Of a stretch of 64,000 nucleotides of DNA, positions 1 to 11,489 are shown in pieces. Positions within the stretch are counted from its first letter, which is position 1, and the number at the start of each line of letters is the position of its first letter. This DNA is from Dermatemys mawii (Eukaryota > Chordata > Testudines > Dermatemydidae): NCBI GenBank assembly GCA_007922305.1, contig ML677374.1, positions 5,963,991 through 6,027,990 of the forward strand. The letters run 5' to 3'. The notes below the pieces were generated by a model, which saw nothing but the letters and a program-made list of their open reading frames with translations, made no database searches and was not told the DNA's origin. The translations under genes were made by a program, and so were the position numbers.

Positions 1-1920
1 TTGAGTGCATTTAAAACAAAACAATGGTAGATGTTTCTCAATACTGTTTCCTGTTATACTTTTAAAAGAGCAGGTAAAAATCAACCGTATTTAACAATCA
101 TAATATGCCTATGTTTTATATGTTAATAAAAGCAGTATATCCAGTCTTGTTTGATATTTTAGGTCCTTGAAACCTTATTATACTTTGAAAAAGTGTTTAG
201 TTTACCCCTTGAGTTAGAAAAATATATAAAGGAATTCTTTTCCATATGTGTAATTTCTTCACTTTTTTACATATACTTCTGTTAGAATCCAGTTGATCAG
301 CCAGCTGGTTATACTGAACACAGTTTTAGAAATATACTGCTATAATAAACTTGTTTTGCTATAATATTCATGGGAGCCATTAAGCAAACTTAAGAATTGC
401 TTTCCATTTTAAAATTAACAGTCTTAATTTGGAAATACTTTTATGCTTATACTTTTAAAATAACGATGAGAACAAAACCAGAGGAAGTAAAGGTGTTCAG
501 TTAAGGTTGCTATAGCATCTAAATTATTTGAAAGTTCTTAATGATCCTTTGGCAGCATTATCTCTAGTGTGTAGGAAAATATAGGACAGGTTTTGTATTT
601 TTTTTTTTTTAATATTCTGGTTAGTGTGGGCAACTGCTGAGTGTGCCCTAAATCACAACTGCACATACATGGCAGCTATCCTACCAAACAAAATTCTTTA
701 CCTTACAACAATCCAAAAACACCAATCTGTGTTATGAGAAAAGAGAACCTTAAAAATCATGGGAACATAGTGTTTGTGACAGACAGGTGTTTAAGCTGTT
801 TGATAAAACTAATCAAATACTTTTACAGAATTCCAAATAGTCTTCAGTTGGCAGTATGCCTAATAAAATATGTTACTGGAACCTGGATTAATATTTCTAT
901 TTTCCCTCACTTTACCACGTAAAAATAGAATATAAACGGACAACTGTTTGGCAATTGAAATGTGGTTGACTTATAAAATGTTGTCTCTTTCAGTAGATAA
1001 AACTTTCTTTGTGCGGGGGTTAGCAGGGAAATACAACCCCATCCCACCCAAAGTTGACATAAGCAAGCATGCAATTTTCTGAATTTAAAACTGAACTAGG
1101 AACACATTGAGTTTGGACCATATAATTTTTTCAGTGGTTGTCAGTCATTTGAATAATTAAAACCTTGAATATCACACATTAGTTCTCTAGTTTTCTTAAG
1201 CTTGCATTTTTTTTAGATTTAGCACTTTTCTAAAAGTGAATAATGCACTTCAGAGCTGGTGAAAGCTCTTAGAGCACTGTTTTTTGACACACTTGAGGTG
1301 AATTAGATATCTTGTATAACTACCCATCTTGTGCGGCTACTTGCACACATTTTATTTTTTTAATATGTACTCTTAGCTGTAGTAAAACTAAGGCACTAAA
1401 GTAGTTTTTAATGGCAATGATGATCTTACACAGCAGATACCGGGTAAGAATGTACTCTGCTGTCTCCCATTATTCACTGTAGTTACTTAAAATATTCTGA
1501 AGTCCCCTTACAAAGTAACTTGATGTGCCATAGATGGAAAAAATAATTTTAAAGATATAGAATTTTTTTGCTGGCTTGGACCACTGAGTAACCTCCTTCA
1601 ATATCTTGCAGGAATATCAGTTATAGACAATACGGATTAATCTGTCCATTGCAGAAGTTTCTTCCTAATGCTACCAGTTAGGTTTATTCCCTGAAGTCTG
1701 AAAGGTCATATTAACTTTATTATAAGATATAGTATATACTTTGGGTGTTATCTTTTTGACTTTTTTGTTTGAAATAACTTATAGTGGTCTAGTTTAATAA
1801 ATGTAATATTCACTGTTATTTTCCTAAATGACACTTATAATTGTATTAAATCCTGTTCTAAATTGCTACTTCAATAAGAATACCCACTTCTGCTCTTTTT
1901 CTTTTTTTATTTTAATATAG
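1..1920 (+). other. GGNBP2: GGNBP2 intron (3' part)
   Basis: AT-rich sequence ending in a pyrimidine tract and TATAG acceptor at 1920. No GGNBP2 upstream exon, RNA gene or recognisable repeat was found. A 282-base open frame at 641-922 has no family resemblance and no splice context. Confidence 0.8.
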
Positions 1921-2124
1921 GTTTTGCACTGACTGCAAAAATAAAGTGCTTCGTGCATACAATATTCTTATTGGCGAACTAGACTGCAGCAAAGAAAAGG
2001 GCTATTGTGCTGCACTTTATGAGGGTTTGCGTTGTTGTCCACACGAACGTCATATACATGTATGCTGTGAAACAGACTTCATTGCGCATCTCTTGGGTCG
2101 AGCTGAACCAGAGTTCGCAGGAGG
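1921..2124 (+). CDS. GGNBP2: GGNBP2 coding exon (first in window)
   Basis: The acceptor is TTTAATATAG ending at 1920 and the donor is GTATGA at 2125. The first base completes a codon begun in the previous exon, outside the window. It encodes FCTDCKNKVLRAYN and onward to AEPEFAG, with nine cysteines in 67 codons, including CC pairs around CCPHERHIHVCC that suggest metal binding. Reading through the donor gives only YEYVIC before a stop. Confidence 0.95.
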
Positions 2125-4180
2125 GTATGAGTATGTAATTTGCTAGAATGGGCTATCTAGCGCTTTGCTTCTTTATTTTATTTCTGGACATACGTTGCAA
2201 GAGTGATTAATATTTTCTGCCTCTGCTGCATAATGGATTTTTAGATGTAACCATTTGTATTTGATCTGTACCATCTTGATGATGATTCAGAGCAGTGAAC
2301 GTTTCATTAATCTCTTGACTCATTGAAATCTACAAGCAAAATTGTAAGAAATTGTTAAATGCCTTGAAATTAATTTGTTCACTCATTAGGGCTGCTTTGC
2401 TTTTCCATTGAGGTGTTCAAGATATGTGAAATAGAATGGGAATCTTGAACATTTTACTGAGTAATTTATATATAAAATCCATAATCTGAAGATTAATTTA
2501 GCCACTGTTCTAAAATCTTCCACTGGTAGTATAGTTCTGAACTTGAATAACTTGGACTCTTCTTCACTGTTGTGTGCGTTGTGAGAAAAGTAGACGAATG
2601 CTGTTACAAATACTTGTTAATAGATAATGGTTTATAAACTGGTACTGGGATTCAGTTGCTTTATTGCAAGGTAGGTAATTCATAAACTTGCATTCACCTT
2701 TTTGAAAGATGTCATCAACATTTTATTTCCTGCTTTGTGTTTCTTAAAGGTGCAACTAAAATTCTCACTAGACCATAAACTAGATAGATGATATATCCTG
2801 GAAAATCAAATGCTTAACTGTGCCCTACTGACATTCAGAATGATAACAAAGCTCTTGGGATATCCTTCCACCAGTAGAAATCATGTACTGGTGGGATAAC
2901 TCCCCTCCAAAGCCACAGAATGGAAGATGCAATGTAGCCTTAAGGTGTTGTGCACAGATGAACATGTCATGAGAGTGATTGATGCAGCTTCAGATTTTTG
3001 TTCTTGTCCCTTCTATTTTGCATTTGCATGCAGTACAGCAGAACTCTATACATTCATTACTGTGATTATGCAAATATCTCGTCAGACTGTTCTATCTTCT
3101 ATAGAAATGATCACGTTCAGCTGCCTTAAATGTACAGTAAATTTCTGTTGACTTTCTTAATGAAAGGAATAGTTTAATACTGTGCATATATTGTTCATAA
3201 TACTTTATTCATAATATTCCAAACCAACTCAGTATAATCTTGTTCCAGACGAAGGGAAAGGCATGCTAAGACAATAGACATAGCCCAAGAAGAGGTTTTG
3301 ACCTGCCTGGGTATTCATCTTTATGAAAGACTACACCGAATCTGGCAAAAGCTACGGGCTGAAGAACAGACATGGCAGATGCTTTTTTACCTTGGTGTTG
3401 ATGCTTTACGCAAGAGTTTTGAGGTAAAAATGGGTGGCTCTTTAAAGTCTTATGACTGAGCAGTTAAATTAAAGGTTTTTAACATTAACTATTAACTTAC
3501 AAAAATTATTTAATTCTTCATTGTTTATGATGATCGTTTTCATTCGGACATGAAATGCAGCTTGAACAATGGGAGAGAAACACCCCATTATTTAATTTTC
3601 CAATCAGTCCTGCTGTACACTGGACTCTCCCCAGTGAACTGGGTCATGGTAAAGTCTTCTCTATACTATGGGTTTTAGCTATGCTGTAATAAGGTTACCT
3701 TATTTGGTTTTAAATATGGTGAAGAATTGGAAGGATGGAGAAGGCTTTAAATTACAAATGCTATAGCAAAATGCCTAAATTCAAACTAAACTGCGTTCAC
3801 TGGGTACTTCTAAGGACTTATGTGTTTTTTCTTTTATGCTGGTTCCTTTTCATAATGATCGTTCTGTGTCCAAAATCTTTATAACAAGTTAAATAAAGAT
3901 AAAATCCCTATTGGGTGAAGTTATAACCAGATTAAGGCTCAACTTTTTTCCACCTTGTCACCTTACAAAGCATTTTGTAAGAATTTTTTGTTTCTATAGA
4001 TGTCTCTAAATTACTAGTGCCTTACGTTCCCAATTCCCTATTGAGGAGGCTGCTTTAAAAAACACAGCTAGAGCAGAGCCTGATTTTTAGTCATAATGGA
4101 ATACTGTTTTTTAAATATTTTATTTGCAACACCTTTCTTTTACTCAGTTGAAAATTAAAATCTTCCTGTGTGTGTGTGGT

Positions 4181-4212
<32 letters not shown>

Positions 4213-7200
4213 GGGCCTATCTACAGGGGCAAGTTATACCAGTATAAGGTAGGATGTAAATATAAACCGTTACAGTGAGACCGGTATAACTCCCCAGAGC
4301 TTGTGTTGCTTTGAAGTGGTTTAAGCTTAACCAAGAAAAGCCACTCTTATTCCAAGATGAGTGTCCACATAGGGAATTATGCTTGTCTAAGTTCCCATAT
4401 ATGCAAGCCCTTACTGGGATATTCCTAACTCTAAATACATAATGGAAGATTCTGTTGTTTTTTAAAGGTTTAGATTTCTCATCTTGCTGATGCTCCAGGC
4501 AGCTTTACCCATGAGAATACTACTATGTCTTTATCTGTGTTGCAATAGTACCATAGTTACATAAACAGAACATTTTCTGAATCAATTTTCTTACTTTACT
4601 CTTCCACTTTTCACTTTGGACAATGAAACGGTGAATTTTCACTGTTTTGTTTTCAGTGCTGCAAAACTAAGCTTATGAAGTCTTTCCACTTAAATTTCTT
4701 GAAATAATTAAACCATTTAATAAAAATTATATTGATGCATTTTTATTCAGAAGTTTTATAGGAGCATTCTTCCCAAAAATCTAAATTTGGGGCCACATTT
4801 TTAATTGACAATTTTCCTTAAGCATTGGGAGCGATAGTGCTGATTGACTCAAAGGCACTTTGAACAAAATACTTACCAGTATACCCATTTTACTGCCTTT
4901 TCTTTTTTATAAATGGAGAAGCTAGAGGTTAGCTTTAACTCCTTTAAACAGGCTTTGAATTTTATTAACAGATGGCTGTGGAAAAAGTGCAGGGTATTAG
5001 TCGACTGGAACAACTCTGTGAAGAGTTTTCAGAAGAGGAAAGAGTACGAGAACTTAAACAAGAGAAGAAGCGCCAAAAACGGAAGAATAGGCGGAAAAAT
5101 AAGTGTGTGTGTGAGATTCCTGCTCCCTTACAGGCAACAGAAGAGAAAGAAATAAGTCAGGAGAAGGTAAGTATTGCTGATCAATTAATTTAACAGTTTC
5201 TTTTGCTATTGAATAACTAATTTTGAGTTAATAACACTCTGTGTTCTCTTGTTCATCGTGTTGGACTGTACAGTGGTCTTATTTATTTTTTGATGGGGAC
5301 TAATTTTTTTTTTAAGCATCTCCGTAAGGAAACTTGATACCTCTTTTTAGAATAGTTTTGCTTCGTGTAAAAGAATAGTTTTCAAACAAGAACTCTGATT
5401 TGTGGAATTACGTAATCTAACTCTGGTCATATGAATAGGTAATAATAACCTAATTTTATTAAAAGATCACGTAACTAAAGAGAACATCGGATTTGCATGC
5501 TACTCAAAGACAAGTACTACCAATGATGGCCTTTTATAAGGAGACTAAGGATATGCCTATACTTTAGCTAGCTATGAGTGGCTAATTAATGTCAGCTGAC
5601 TTGAGCTTGCGGGGCTTGGGTTAGTGGATTGTAAAATTGCGGTGTAGATATTTGGGCTTGTGCTCAAGCCCAACCACTGGGACCCCAGCCCATGCACTAC
5701 AGTTTCACAGCCTTGCAGCCTGAGTTTTGCAATCTCAAATCAGCTGACATAGGCCAGCCAAGGTGTTGAATTGCAGTGTAGACATACCATAAAGTACTCT
5801 TCCTTTACATTGGCTTCAAGACCTGTGCTGCTGAATCTAGCTCTCAGTAAATGTATCCATTACTGAAGTAAGTTCTTTGAATTCTTGAAACAGGGTTCTC
5901 TGTGGCCACATTCTGGGAAAGAAAGGATGTCTTATTTAAGGTTGATATTTTGTTTTTTGAAGTGCTACAAGTTATGTGATCTTTCTAGAGATTATAGACT
6001 AACGTTATCAGCTGGCTGTTGTTTCAGTACTTGCATACCTCTCTTGGTTTTGTTTTAAGGAAAACTCAGACTTCATGGACAATAGTTGCAAAGCCTGTGG
6101 TAGTACAGAAGATACTAGTAGTTGCGTAGAAGTAATTGTTACCAATGAAAGCACTTCATGTACCTGTCCTAGTAGTGGCACTCTTTTGGGTTCACCTAAA
6201 ATAAAGAAAGGTATGTTAAACTTATTTTTCATAACTGTTTATTCAGAAAACATTTAATGTAGGGTGAGGGAAGATATTTTCAGATACTCTTTTTTAAAAA
6301 ACATAGCTGGAAGAAGTAAGAGAATATGAATTAAAAATTTAAGAGCTGCTTGTTTGTAGAGCCCTAATTAAAGAACCTATAATGTCTTCTGTAGATTACA
6401 GTAACGTCTCATTTCATCTCAGGTTTATCTCCACATTGTAATGGTAGTGATTGCGGCTATTCATCTAGCATGGAGGGCAGTGAAACGGGATCTCGGGAGG
6501 GTTCAGATGTAGCCTGCACTGAAGGCATTTGTAACCATGACGAAAATGGTAGGTTCAGCAAGAACTTAATGTTAACATTATCTTAGTGTATAGAAAGCAT
6601 AGAAAACATGTTTGAGAGAGGAAATCCACTGTCTTTCACAGGTGAGGAGTCATGTGTCCACCGCTGTGAGGATAAAGAGGAGGATGGGGATAGTTGTGTG
6701 GAATGTTGGGCCAATTCTGAAGAGAATAACACAAAAGGCAAAAACAAAAAGAAGAAAAAGAAAAGCAAAATTTTGAAGTGTGAGAATGAGCATGTAAGGA
6801 CAGTTGCTTACTATAGAATTCTAACTTAGTTATGCATGTAAAATAATTATTGCAGATTACCCAATTTGGATTGTGGTTAATGCTACAGTTATAAGCGAGA
6901 TGGTGTGGGTTTTTCATCTCCTCCCTCTTCCCACTTTCTCATTCAAAAAAATCTTTGTTTGAAGCAAGTATCAGATTAAGTCCTACAAAAAGATTGATTC
7001 TTCATCACCTACCTATACACTTTAGTGTATATTTTGCCCTTATACCTCAAACTAAAGTGCAAAAAGTACACTTTATATAGTATACACAATATATAGTATA
7101 TATTTTGCCCTTATACCTCATACTAAAGTGGAAAATATACACTTTAGTGTATATATTGTCCTGTATACCTCTCCTCTTTCTGTATACTGCAACCCTGTTC

Positions 7201-8672
7201 AGCTGGGAGATACTGTGATAGGCTAGTTATCTTTATGGTCCCATAATCAACAATACTTGGGTGAAGGCAGTAAACTAGCATACCAAATGCCCATTTCCAG
7301 TCACCTGAAGTATTCAGCATTTGAATGTCTTCTGTACCCCTTTCTAAATATTGCTTTGTTGAATTGTTTTGAGGAAATATTGTCTGGTGTCTTTGCCAAA
7401 TCTTAGTATCCCAATCATGAAATCAATTCAATATTACAGGCTTAAATAAAAAATCTTCCAGTAATTCATTGTAAATTATCTTAACTCTTAGATTCAGAAA
7501 CTTGGAAGTTGTATCACAGATCCGAGTAACCATGAGACCTCAGGAAATAATGTGTGCACAGAGTTTCACCTTGACAAGACCAAAGACACCCATGCTGAAA
7601 GCTGCTGTAACTTAGAAAAAAATGGGCAGCAGCTGCCTTGGTTTGACCCCAGGAAAAATGTGTCACAATTTGCAGAATCTACAGAAACATCACTTGTTCC
7701 TGATTCTGGAAAAGGTGCCAAGAGCTTAGTGGAACTCCTTGTAAGTAACAGTTTATTTGAAAGCATCGGTTCATAGCCTGCTGCATTGAATCTTTGGTGT
7801 TAGGGATAGATTCTGAGGAATTCAAGATCTGTATGTGGTATGTTAAGACTTGGTACAGTGAAGAGGTAATTGAAGATGCTCCTTATACGTTGCTTCTGGT
7901 GTGTGTTGTTTCTTTCTGGGTGATTTATGTTGAGATGCTGGTGAGACGGCCTTATAGGAGATTTGTAATTCTAATTTTTGAGTAAGAGTTGAGTCAGTGA
8001 AATAATAGTGGCAGAATGACAATCTTGTAATGAAGATGTGTGCACCATCTGTGCTCTTGTGTAGCATGCTAGTGCCAGCACAGATATTCCTGAGACAATT
8101 TTTCCCTTTCTTTTCATTGATATGCATCTCTCCATATTTTGAAAGTTCCAAATGACTGCCATGATCTTTCATCTGAAAATAGAACAACACTCAAGTGAAA
8201 TAGTGCTGCTGCTTAATTTTGCCAGAGTACGCTGCTGAGTAGACTGTATCTAACCCAGGTGTAGCATAGCATCATGAATCAAACCCAGATCACTGGGGCT
8301 AGCTAATTAGGACTTGCATGTTGCCACCATGTGACAATTATTCTTTGTTCAGAGCAGCTGTACATGGGAATGAAACTTGAACTGGAGACACTAATTTGAA
8401 AATGACAGGGAATGTGCAAGTTGGAAGAGCAATGTTCATCTTTTTAACTACCTTTTTTTCCTTTGTAGGATGAATCTGAATGCACTTCTGATGAGGAAAT
8501 CTTTATCTCGCAAGACGAAATACAGTCATTTATGGCAAACAACAAGTCTTTTTACAGCAATAGAGAACAGTACCGACAGCATCTGAAAGAGAAATTTAAT
8601 AAATACTGCCGCTTAAATGATCACAAGAGGCCCATTTGTAGTGGTTGGTTGACAACAGCTGGAGCGAACTAA
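1921..8672 (+). CDS. GGNBP2: Gametogenetin-binding protein 2, C-terminal ~484 residues (8 exons, 5' part outside window)
   Basis: The coding exons are 1921-2124, 3249-3423, 4972-5166, 6060-6210, 6423-6548, 6642-6793, 7492-7740 and 8469-8672 (stop TAA 8670-8672). All introns are GT-AG and all phases join without a frameshift. The translation matches GGNBP2 as I know it from mammals almost residue for residue: a Cys-rich segment starting FCTDCKNK, a Glu/Lys/Arg-rich predicted helical region (exon 3), Cys/Ser-rich stretches, a Lys-rich run after WANSEEN that could act as a nuclear signal, and a conserved C-terminus ending WLTTAGAN. The mammalian protein is about 697 residues, so roughly 213 N-terminal residues lie upstream of the window. 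Family knowledge: GGNBP2 (ZNF403/DIF-3) binds gametogenetin and is needed for spermatogenesis and placental development; its biochemical activity is poorly defined. The exon containing residues HIQKLGS to VELL is the least conserved. No disruption was seen, so the gene looks intact. Confidence 0.97.
2125..3248 (+). other. GGNBP2: GGNBP2 intron
   Basis: Apart from splice signals I see only a small imperfect hairpin at about 2861-2900 (CCACCAGTA pairing with TACTGGTGG). No coding or repeat family was recognised. Confidence 0.75.
3249..3423 (+). CDS. GGNBP2: GGNBP2 coding exon
   Basis: The acceptor CCAG ends at 3248 and the donor GTAAAA starts at 3424. The first base completes a Gly codon split across the intron. 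It then encodes RRERHAKTIDIAQEEVL and runs to DALRKSFE. The open frame is too short to carry its own start, but the match to the family and the phase are unambiguous. Confidence 0.95.
4182..4209 (+). repeat. Poly-T homopolymer (28 bp)
   Basis: Twenty-eight consecutive T after a (GT)n stretch. The length is likely polymorphic or subject to sequencing error. Confidence 0.9.
4219..4430. mobile_element. Degraded palindromic MITE (hAT-like, turtle type)
   Basis: It has paired motifs typical of turtle non-autonomous DNA elements: 'ttataccagtataa' and 'ggtataactcccc' on one side, and 'gagtgtccacatagggaatta' like sequence on the other. Termini are decayed and no target-site duplication was seen. Confidence 0.4.
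4972..5166 (+). CDS. GGNBP2: GGNBP2 coding exon, basic/coiled region
   Basis: The acceptor ATTAACAG ends at 4971 and the donor is a consensus GTAAGT at 5167. It encodes 65 residues starting MAVEKVQGISRLEQL. The centre is rich in Glu, Lys and Arg (residues about 20-45) and is probably helical and nucleic-acid- or protein-binding. The ATG at the exon edge is internal to the protein, not a start. Confidence 0.95.
5550..5790. mobile_element. Palindromic MITE (turtle, hAT-like)
   Basis: The left end 'atatgcctatactt' and the inverted right end 'gtgtagacatacca' pair imperfectly. The inner blocks GTCAGCTGACTTGAG and the inverse of CAAATCAGCTGAC also pair, giving arms of about 60 bp. The composition (cagctgac, ggctt/aagcc, gtgtagac) is that of a family common in turtle genomes. 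It sits in the intron between exons 4972-5166 and 6060-6210. Confidence 0.75.
6060..6210 (+). CDS. GGNBP2: GGNBP2 coding exon, Cys/Ser-rich
   Basis: The acceptor TTTTAAG ends at 6059 and the donor GTATGT starts at 6211. It encodes ENSDFMDNSCKACGSTED and onward to LLGSPKIKK. It ends one base into a Gly codon finished at 6423-6424. Confidence 0.94.
6423..6548 (+). CDS. GGNBP2: GGNBP2 coding exon
   Basis: The acceptor ATCTCAG ends at 6422 and the donor GTAGGT starts at 6549. It encodes LSPHCNGSDCGYSSS and onward to CNHDEN. It is Ser/Gly/acidic rich and low in predicted structure. Both ends split a Gly codon. Confidence 0.94.
6642..6793 (+). CDS. GGNBP2: GGNBP2 coding exon with poly-lysine run
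   Basis: The acceptor TTTCACAG ends at 6641 and the donor GTAAGG starts at 6794. It encodes EESCVHRCEDKEEDGD and onward. An acidic Cys-containing half is followed by a Lys-rich run around 6739-6767 (possible nuclear localisation signal), ending CENEH. Confidence 0.94.
7027..7165 (+). repeat. Two-copy tandem repeat, 71-bp period
   Basis: A segment containing TTTTGCCCTTATACCTCA occurs at 7032 and again at 7103. About 50 bp match with four mismatches. Each copy carries ACTTTAGTGTATA/TATACACTTTA palindromic pieces, so it can fold. Confidence 0.75.
7492..7740 (+). CDS. GGNBP2: GGNBP2 coding exon, variable region
   Basis: The acceptor CTCTTAG ends at 7491 and the donor GTAAGT starts at 7741. It encodes 83 residues starting IQKLGSCITDPSN and ending GAKSLVELL. 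Compared with my recollection of the mammalian protein this is the most diverged exon, with several substitutions in the middle but the same length class. Confidence 0.94.
8469..8672 (+). CDS. GGNBP2: GGNBP2 terminal coding exon
   Basis: The acceptor CCTTTGTAG ends at 8468 after a T-rich tract. It encodes DESECTSDEEIFISQDE and onward to the conserved end WLTTAGAN, with the TAA stop at 8670-8672. The acidic start and the basic YRQHLKEKFNKY segment are hallmarks of the family's C-terminus. Confidence 0.96.
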   Translation, partial: DESECTSDEEIFISQDEIQSFMANNKSFYSNREQYRQHLKEKFNKYCRLNDHKRPICSGWLTTAGAN

Positions 8673-8676
8673 ATAC

Positions 8677-8682
8677 AATAAA
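8677..8682 (+). terminator. Proximal polyadenylation signal AATAAA
   Basis: A canonical hexamer four bases downstream of the GGNBP2 stop codon. If used, it would leave a 3' UTR of only about 20-30 bases. Use cannot be judged from sequence. Confidence 0.4.
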
Positions 8683-8790
8683 ATAGCTCTGTCTTTCATT
8701 GAAATCCTCAAGATGACTACTGCGCCTTCTCTTTCAAAAACTTAATTTAGTGACTTATGGCAAAATTTTATCTTAAAATCAATGTGATTC

Positions 8791-8822
<32 letters not shown>
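8791..8822 (+). repeat. (TTTTC)n simple repeat
   Basis: Four to five TTTTC units ending in a run of T, inside the GGNBP2 3' UTR. Confidence 0.9.
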
Positions 8823-9103
8823 GTGGGGAGATTGGTGGAGGTGATTTCATTAATTTTGATCTTTCTTCAGGCTTGTTCTTTAGTTGAATAGCTGTCCAAG
8901 CCTCTCTTATAATTTATGCCATCTCTTTTCATTACATGTTTCTCTTACTGTGAGACTTACAGAAAGCAACCTAGTGGCAAAGTAATGTTGTACCTATAAT
9001 TCTGTACAGAATGACAATGAGCTGAATATAAGATTTTACAAATAGACATCCATTTGCAAAATGTTTTGGATGTAATATGTTAAAGCGCAATGTGCAAAAT
9101 TTA

Positions 9104-9109
9104 AATAAA
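9104..9109 (+). terminator. Distal polyadenylation signal AATAAA of GGNBP2
   Basis: A canonical hexamer about 430 bases after the stop, in an AT-rich context. It is followed by T/GT-rich sequence (for example around 9135-9150) that could serve as the downstream element. This is the most likely main 3' end. Confidence 0.65.
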
Positions 9110-10904
9110 GAATATTTATTAATATGCATAGTAAAAGTTGGTTTAGATGTTTCTACTTTTCAAAACATTGTGAACATAAGTATTTCCAAGTCTTTTGAGT
9201 GCAGCTAAACTACTGTACCATCAGTCCATGTTTGTAGGTTTTGATAGCAGAACTGAGTTGAGTTGACCTACAGCCCTTTTCTGTAGCATTGAATCAGTTT
9301 GTATGTCTAAAAGCCAAGTCAGTAACTTCCCCAAGACAAATGCTGGTACTCACAGAACAAACTAGAAGCTTCATTTGAACAAATGAAAAGCAGACAGTGT
9401 TTCAGCATATCTGGCTGGGGCTGCTTACTGGAGTGGTGGAGTGTCTTGGCTGGTGGAATTCTGGAAGATGGTTTTGAGTAGGTGAATACAGGTGCTTTTG
9501 CACCAATGTACATTCAGCCTTGGTTAGTGTAAAAATAAGCTGCAACATTATATGTTACTGTATTAGTCTCATGGGATTATTTGTTCAGTACTGAGGATAG
9601 AAGAGGTGGGAAATGTATGCCATCTTGAAAAATGATTAGCCTTCTGTTTCTAGGTAGATGTGGATTACACAGGTTGTGTATCCCAGGTTGTGTGGGATAG
9701 GCTAAATTCAACTGGAGTAAATTGATACAACTGGTGTTGAAGTCGTTGGGAACTTACTTCATGGCTGATTGTAGCCAGTTGTATCCTGCTTTCACCTTTC
9801 ACATCACTCAGAACTTGATGTTAATAGCAGTGCTTTTTCCAAAGACTGTGTGCAGGGCATGGAATCATACATGTACTTCATGGGATGGTGCTAAGGAAAG
9901 TAGCTTTAAAAAAAAATCGCAAAGTGCACAAATTAATCAACATGCAAAACTCAAAATTGTTGGTACTTAGAGCAGAAGCTTCCACATTTGTTTTGTACAA
10001 TGAAATTGGCTTGCACCCCACTGATTCAGAGTCTCACTTCTTTTTTGTAGACTAATATTTAAAAAACACAGTTTTGGTAAAATGTGGTGGTCTTGAACAC
10101 ACATTCTCACTTAATGTGGAAATGGGTCTTTTGCTGGTTAACTGGGAAAATCTATATTTAGTAAGACTAAATCTCTAATGGAAAAATACAGGTAGATCTC
10201 TGATCACGCTGCTGGCCTACAAAGTATGCAGGAAAGAATAATCTAGTCAAAAGAATATCCGAAACTTTCTGTAGCCAATAATCGATTTCCTTGTGATGCA
10301 ACTACCTTTGCTGGGAAAGAGATGCACGTGATTACACAGTCTTTACACACCTTTTGAATTGAAGTCCTCTACCATAAGTCAACTTTTTTTTTTTTGATGT
10401 GGCTTCCACCTCTTATTTCTATTGATTAGAGACTTCAGAAATAGAGATGCTCTAACCATCAGCAAGGGCTTAGTTGGCTTTCTTTATTTTTACAAAGCAG
10501 GTTCATACATCTGAAGTCTAGATCAAAGTTTGCATTTTTTTGCCTGGAGTGGGAACAGGCTGCGAAGGAATCTTTTCTTGCCTTAGCTCCTCTCACTAAT
10601 TAAAAGTATAAAATACTAATGTATAACATAAATATAGTAAAAATGTCACTTTCGAGCATAGGTGCCAAACCACACAGCTGAATGCAACTGTTTTATGCAA
10701 GTACAAAGAGAGAGTCTTAGCCATGTGATTACTGAAACCATTTTTGTGAACTATCTGTTTGACTTGTAATATGGGAATGTTAAATCAGTTATTTCATAAC
10801 AGCAACTTGGTACATATTAGATGGGTTTAAAAACTGGCCACTGACAAGTCTTAACGGAATGGTAAATAGGGAATCTTCATTGTCAATTATTTTTATTAGG
10901 GCCA

Positions 10905-11080
10905 CATTTCTATTAGTAATTGTTCTAGGCCCTATGCTATTTAACACTTTTTTTTATTAATGACCTGAATGAAACAAAATCATTGATAAAGCTTGCAGAT
11001 GACACAAATTAGAGGAATGGTAAATAATGAAGGATCTCTGATGAGAACAGCCTGGATGGGCTGGTAAATGGGGCACAAAT
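10905..11080 (+). mobile_element. CR1 LINE reverse-transcriptase remnant
   Basis: In broken frames the + strand reads LGPMLFNTFF-LMT, then KLADDTN. These correspond to the GP-LFN-F-INDL and FADDTK motifs of CR1-clade RT; the Phe of F-ADD is Leu here. Stops and frameshifts show it is dead. Confidence 0.75.
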
Positions 11081-11085
11081 GAACA

Positions 11086-11190
11086 ATCAGAATCAAGAAT
11101 GTAGGACTGAAAGGGACCTCAAGAAGTCAACTACTGTAGTTCATCTGCCCACATGGAGACACAGAATTAAGTATACCTAGACCATGAATT
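11086..11190 (-). mobile_element. CR1 LINE 3' end fragment
   Basis: 'gtaggactgaaagggacctc' followed by 'aagtatacctagaccat' is the reverse complement of the CR1 3' UTR found in turtles. It abuts the RT fragment of opposite orientation, so the two are separate insertions or an inverted 5' end. Confidence 0.6.
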
Positions 11191-11269
11191 TTAACAACCC
11201 ACTGTTCTTCCCTGCTATGGTGGAGTCCTATAGTCTTAATTCTGTAATGGTGACGGAAAATGGTGTTGG

Positions 11270-11460
11270 CCATTCATTGCCTTTATATCCACAGGTAGGG
11301 GTATGAGGGCGTGCACAGCATATGTGCAATCCTAAAAATACTGCTCAATAAAAGATTCCGATTTCATGCATAGAGAGCATGCTCACAGCAGGATTCATAT
11401 GGGCAACACATCTTGAAGGATTACAGTTGTTATAAGGTGTAAGTAACCACTCTTTATCAG
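11270..11460. repeat. Turtle interspersed repeat, unclassified
   Basis: It ends with 'catatgggcaacacatcttgaagg' then 'ttataaggtgtaagtaacca', which resembles a dispersed turtle/crocodilian sequence containing 'gcaacacatctcgaaga' and 'ggtaagtaacc'. The class is unknown to me. Confidence 0.4.
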
Positions 11461-11489
11461 GGCAACTGTGATTCATGCAGCTAAAGTTT

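Larger units (their letters stand above)
3424..4971 (+). other. GGNBP2: GGNBP2 intron with poly-T tract and MITE remnant
   Basis: It contains a 28-base poly-T at 4182-4209, preceded by a short GT repeat. A MITE-like block follows at about 4219-4430. The rest is unremarkable AT-rich intron. Confidence 0.7.
8673..9130 (+). other. GGNBP2: GGNBP2 3' untranslated region
   Basis: The non-coding AT-rich tail runs from the stop to about 20 bases past the AATAAA at 9104-9109. A first AATAAA lies at 8677-8682, only four bases after the stop. A (TTTTC)n tract at 8791-8822 is the only low-complexity element. The end coordinate is an estimate. Confidence 0.75.

Noticed and set aside
641..922. 93-codon open frame upstream of the first GGNBP2 exon
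   Set aside because: It does not resemble the GGNBP2 residues expected before FCTDC, has no splice sites in register, and sits in AT-rich intron.
2861..2900. Short hairpin that might be a microRNA precursor
   Set aside because: The stem is only about 14 pairs with a bulge, far shorter than a miRNA precursor.
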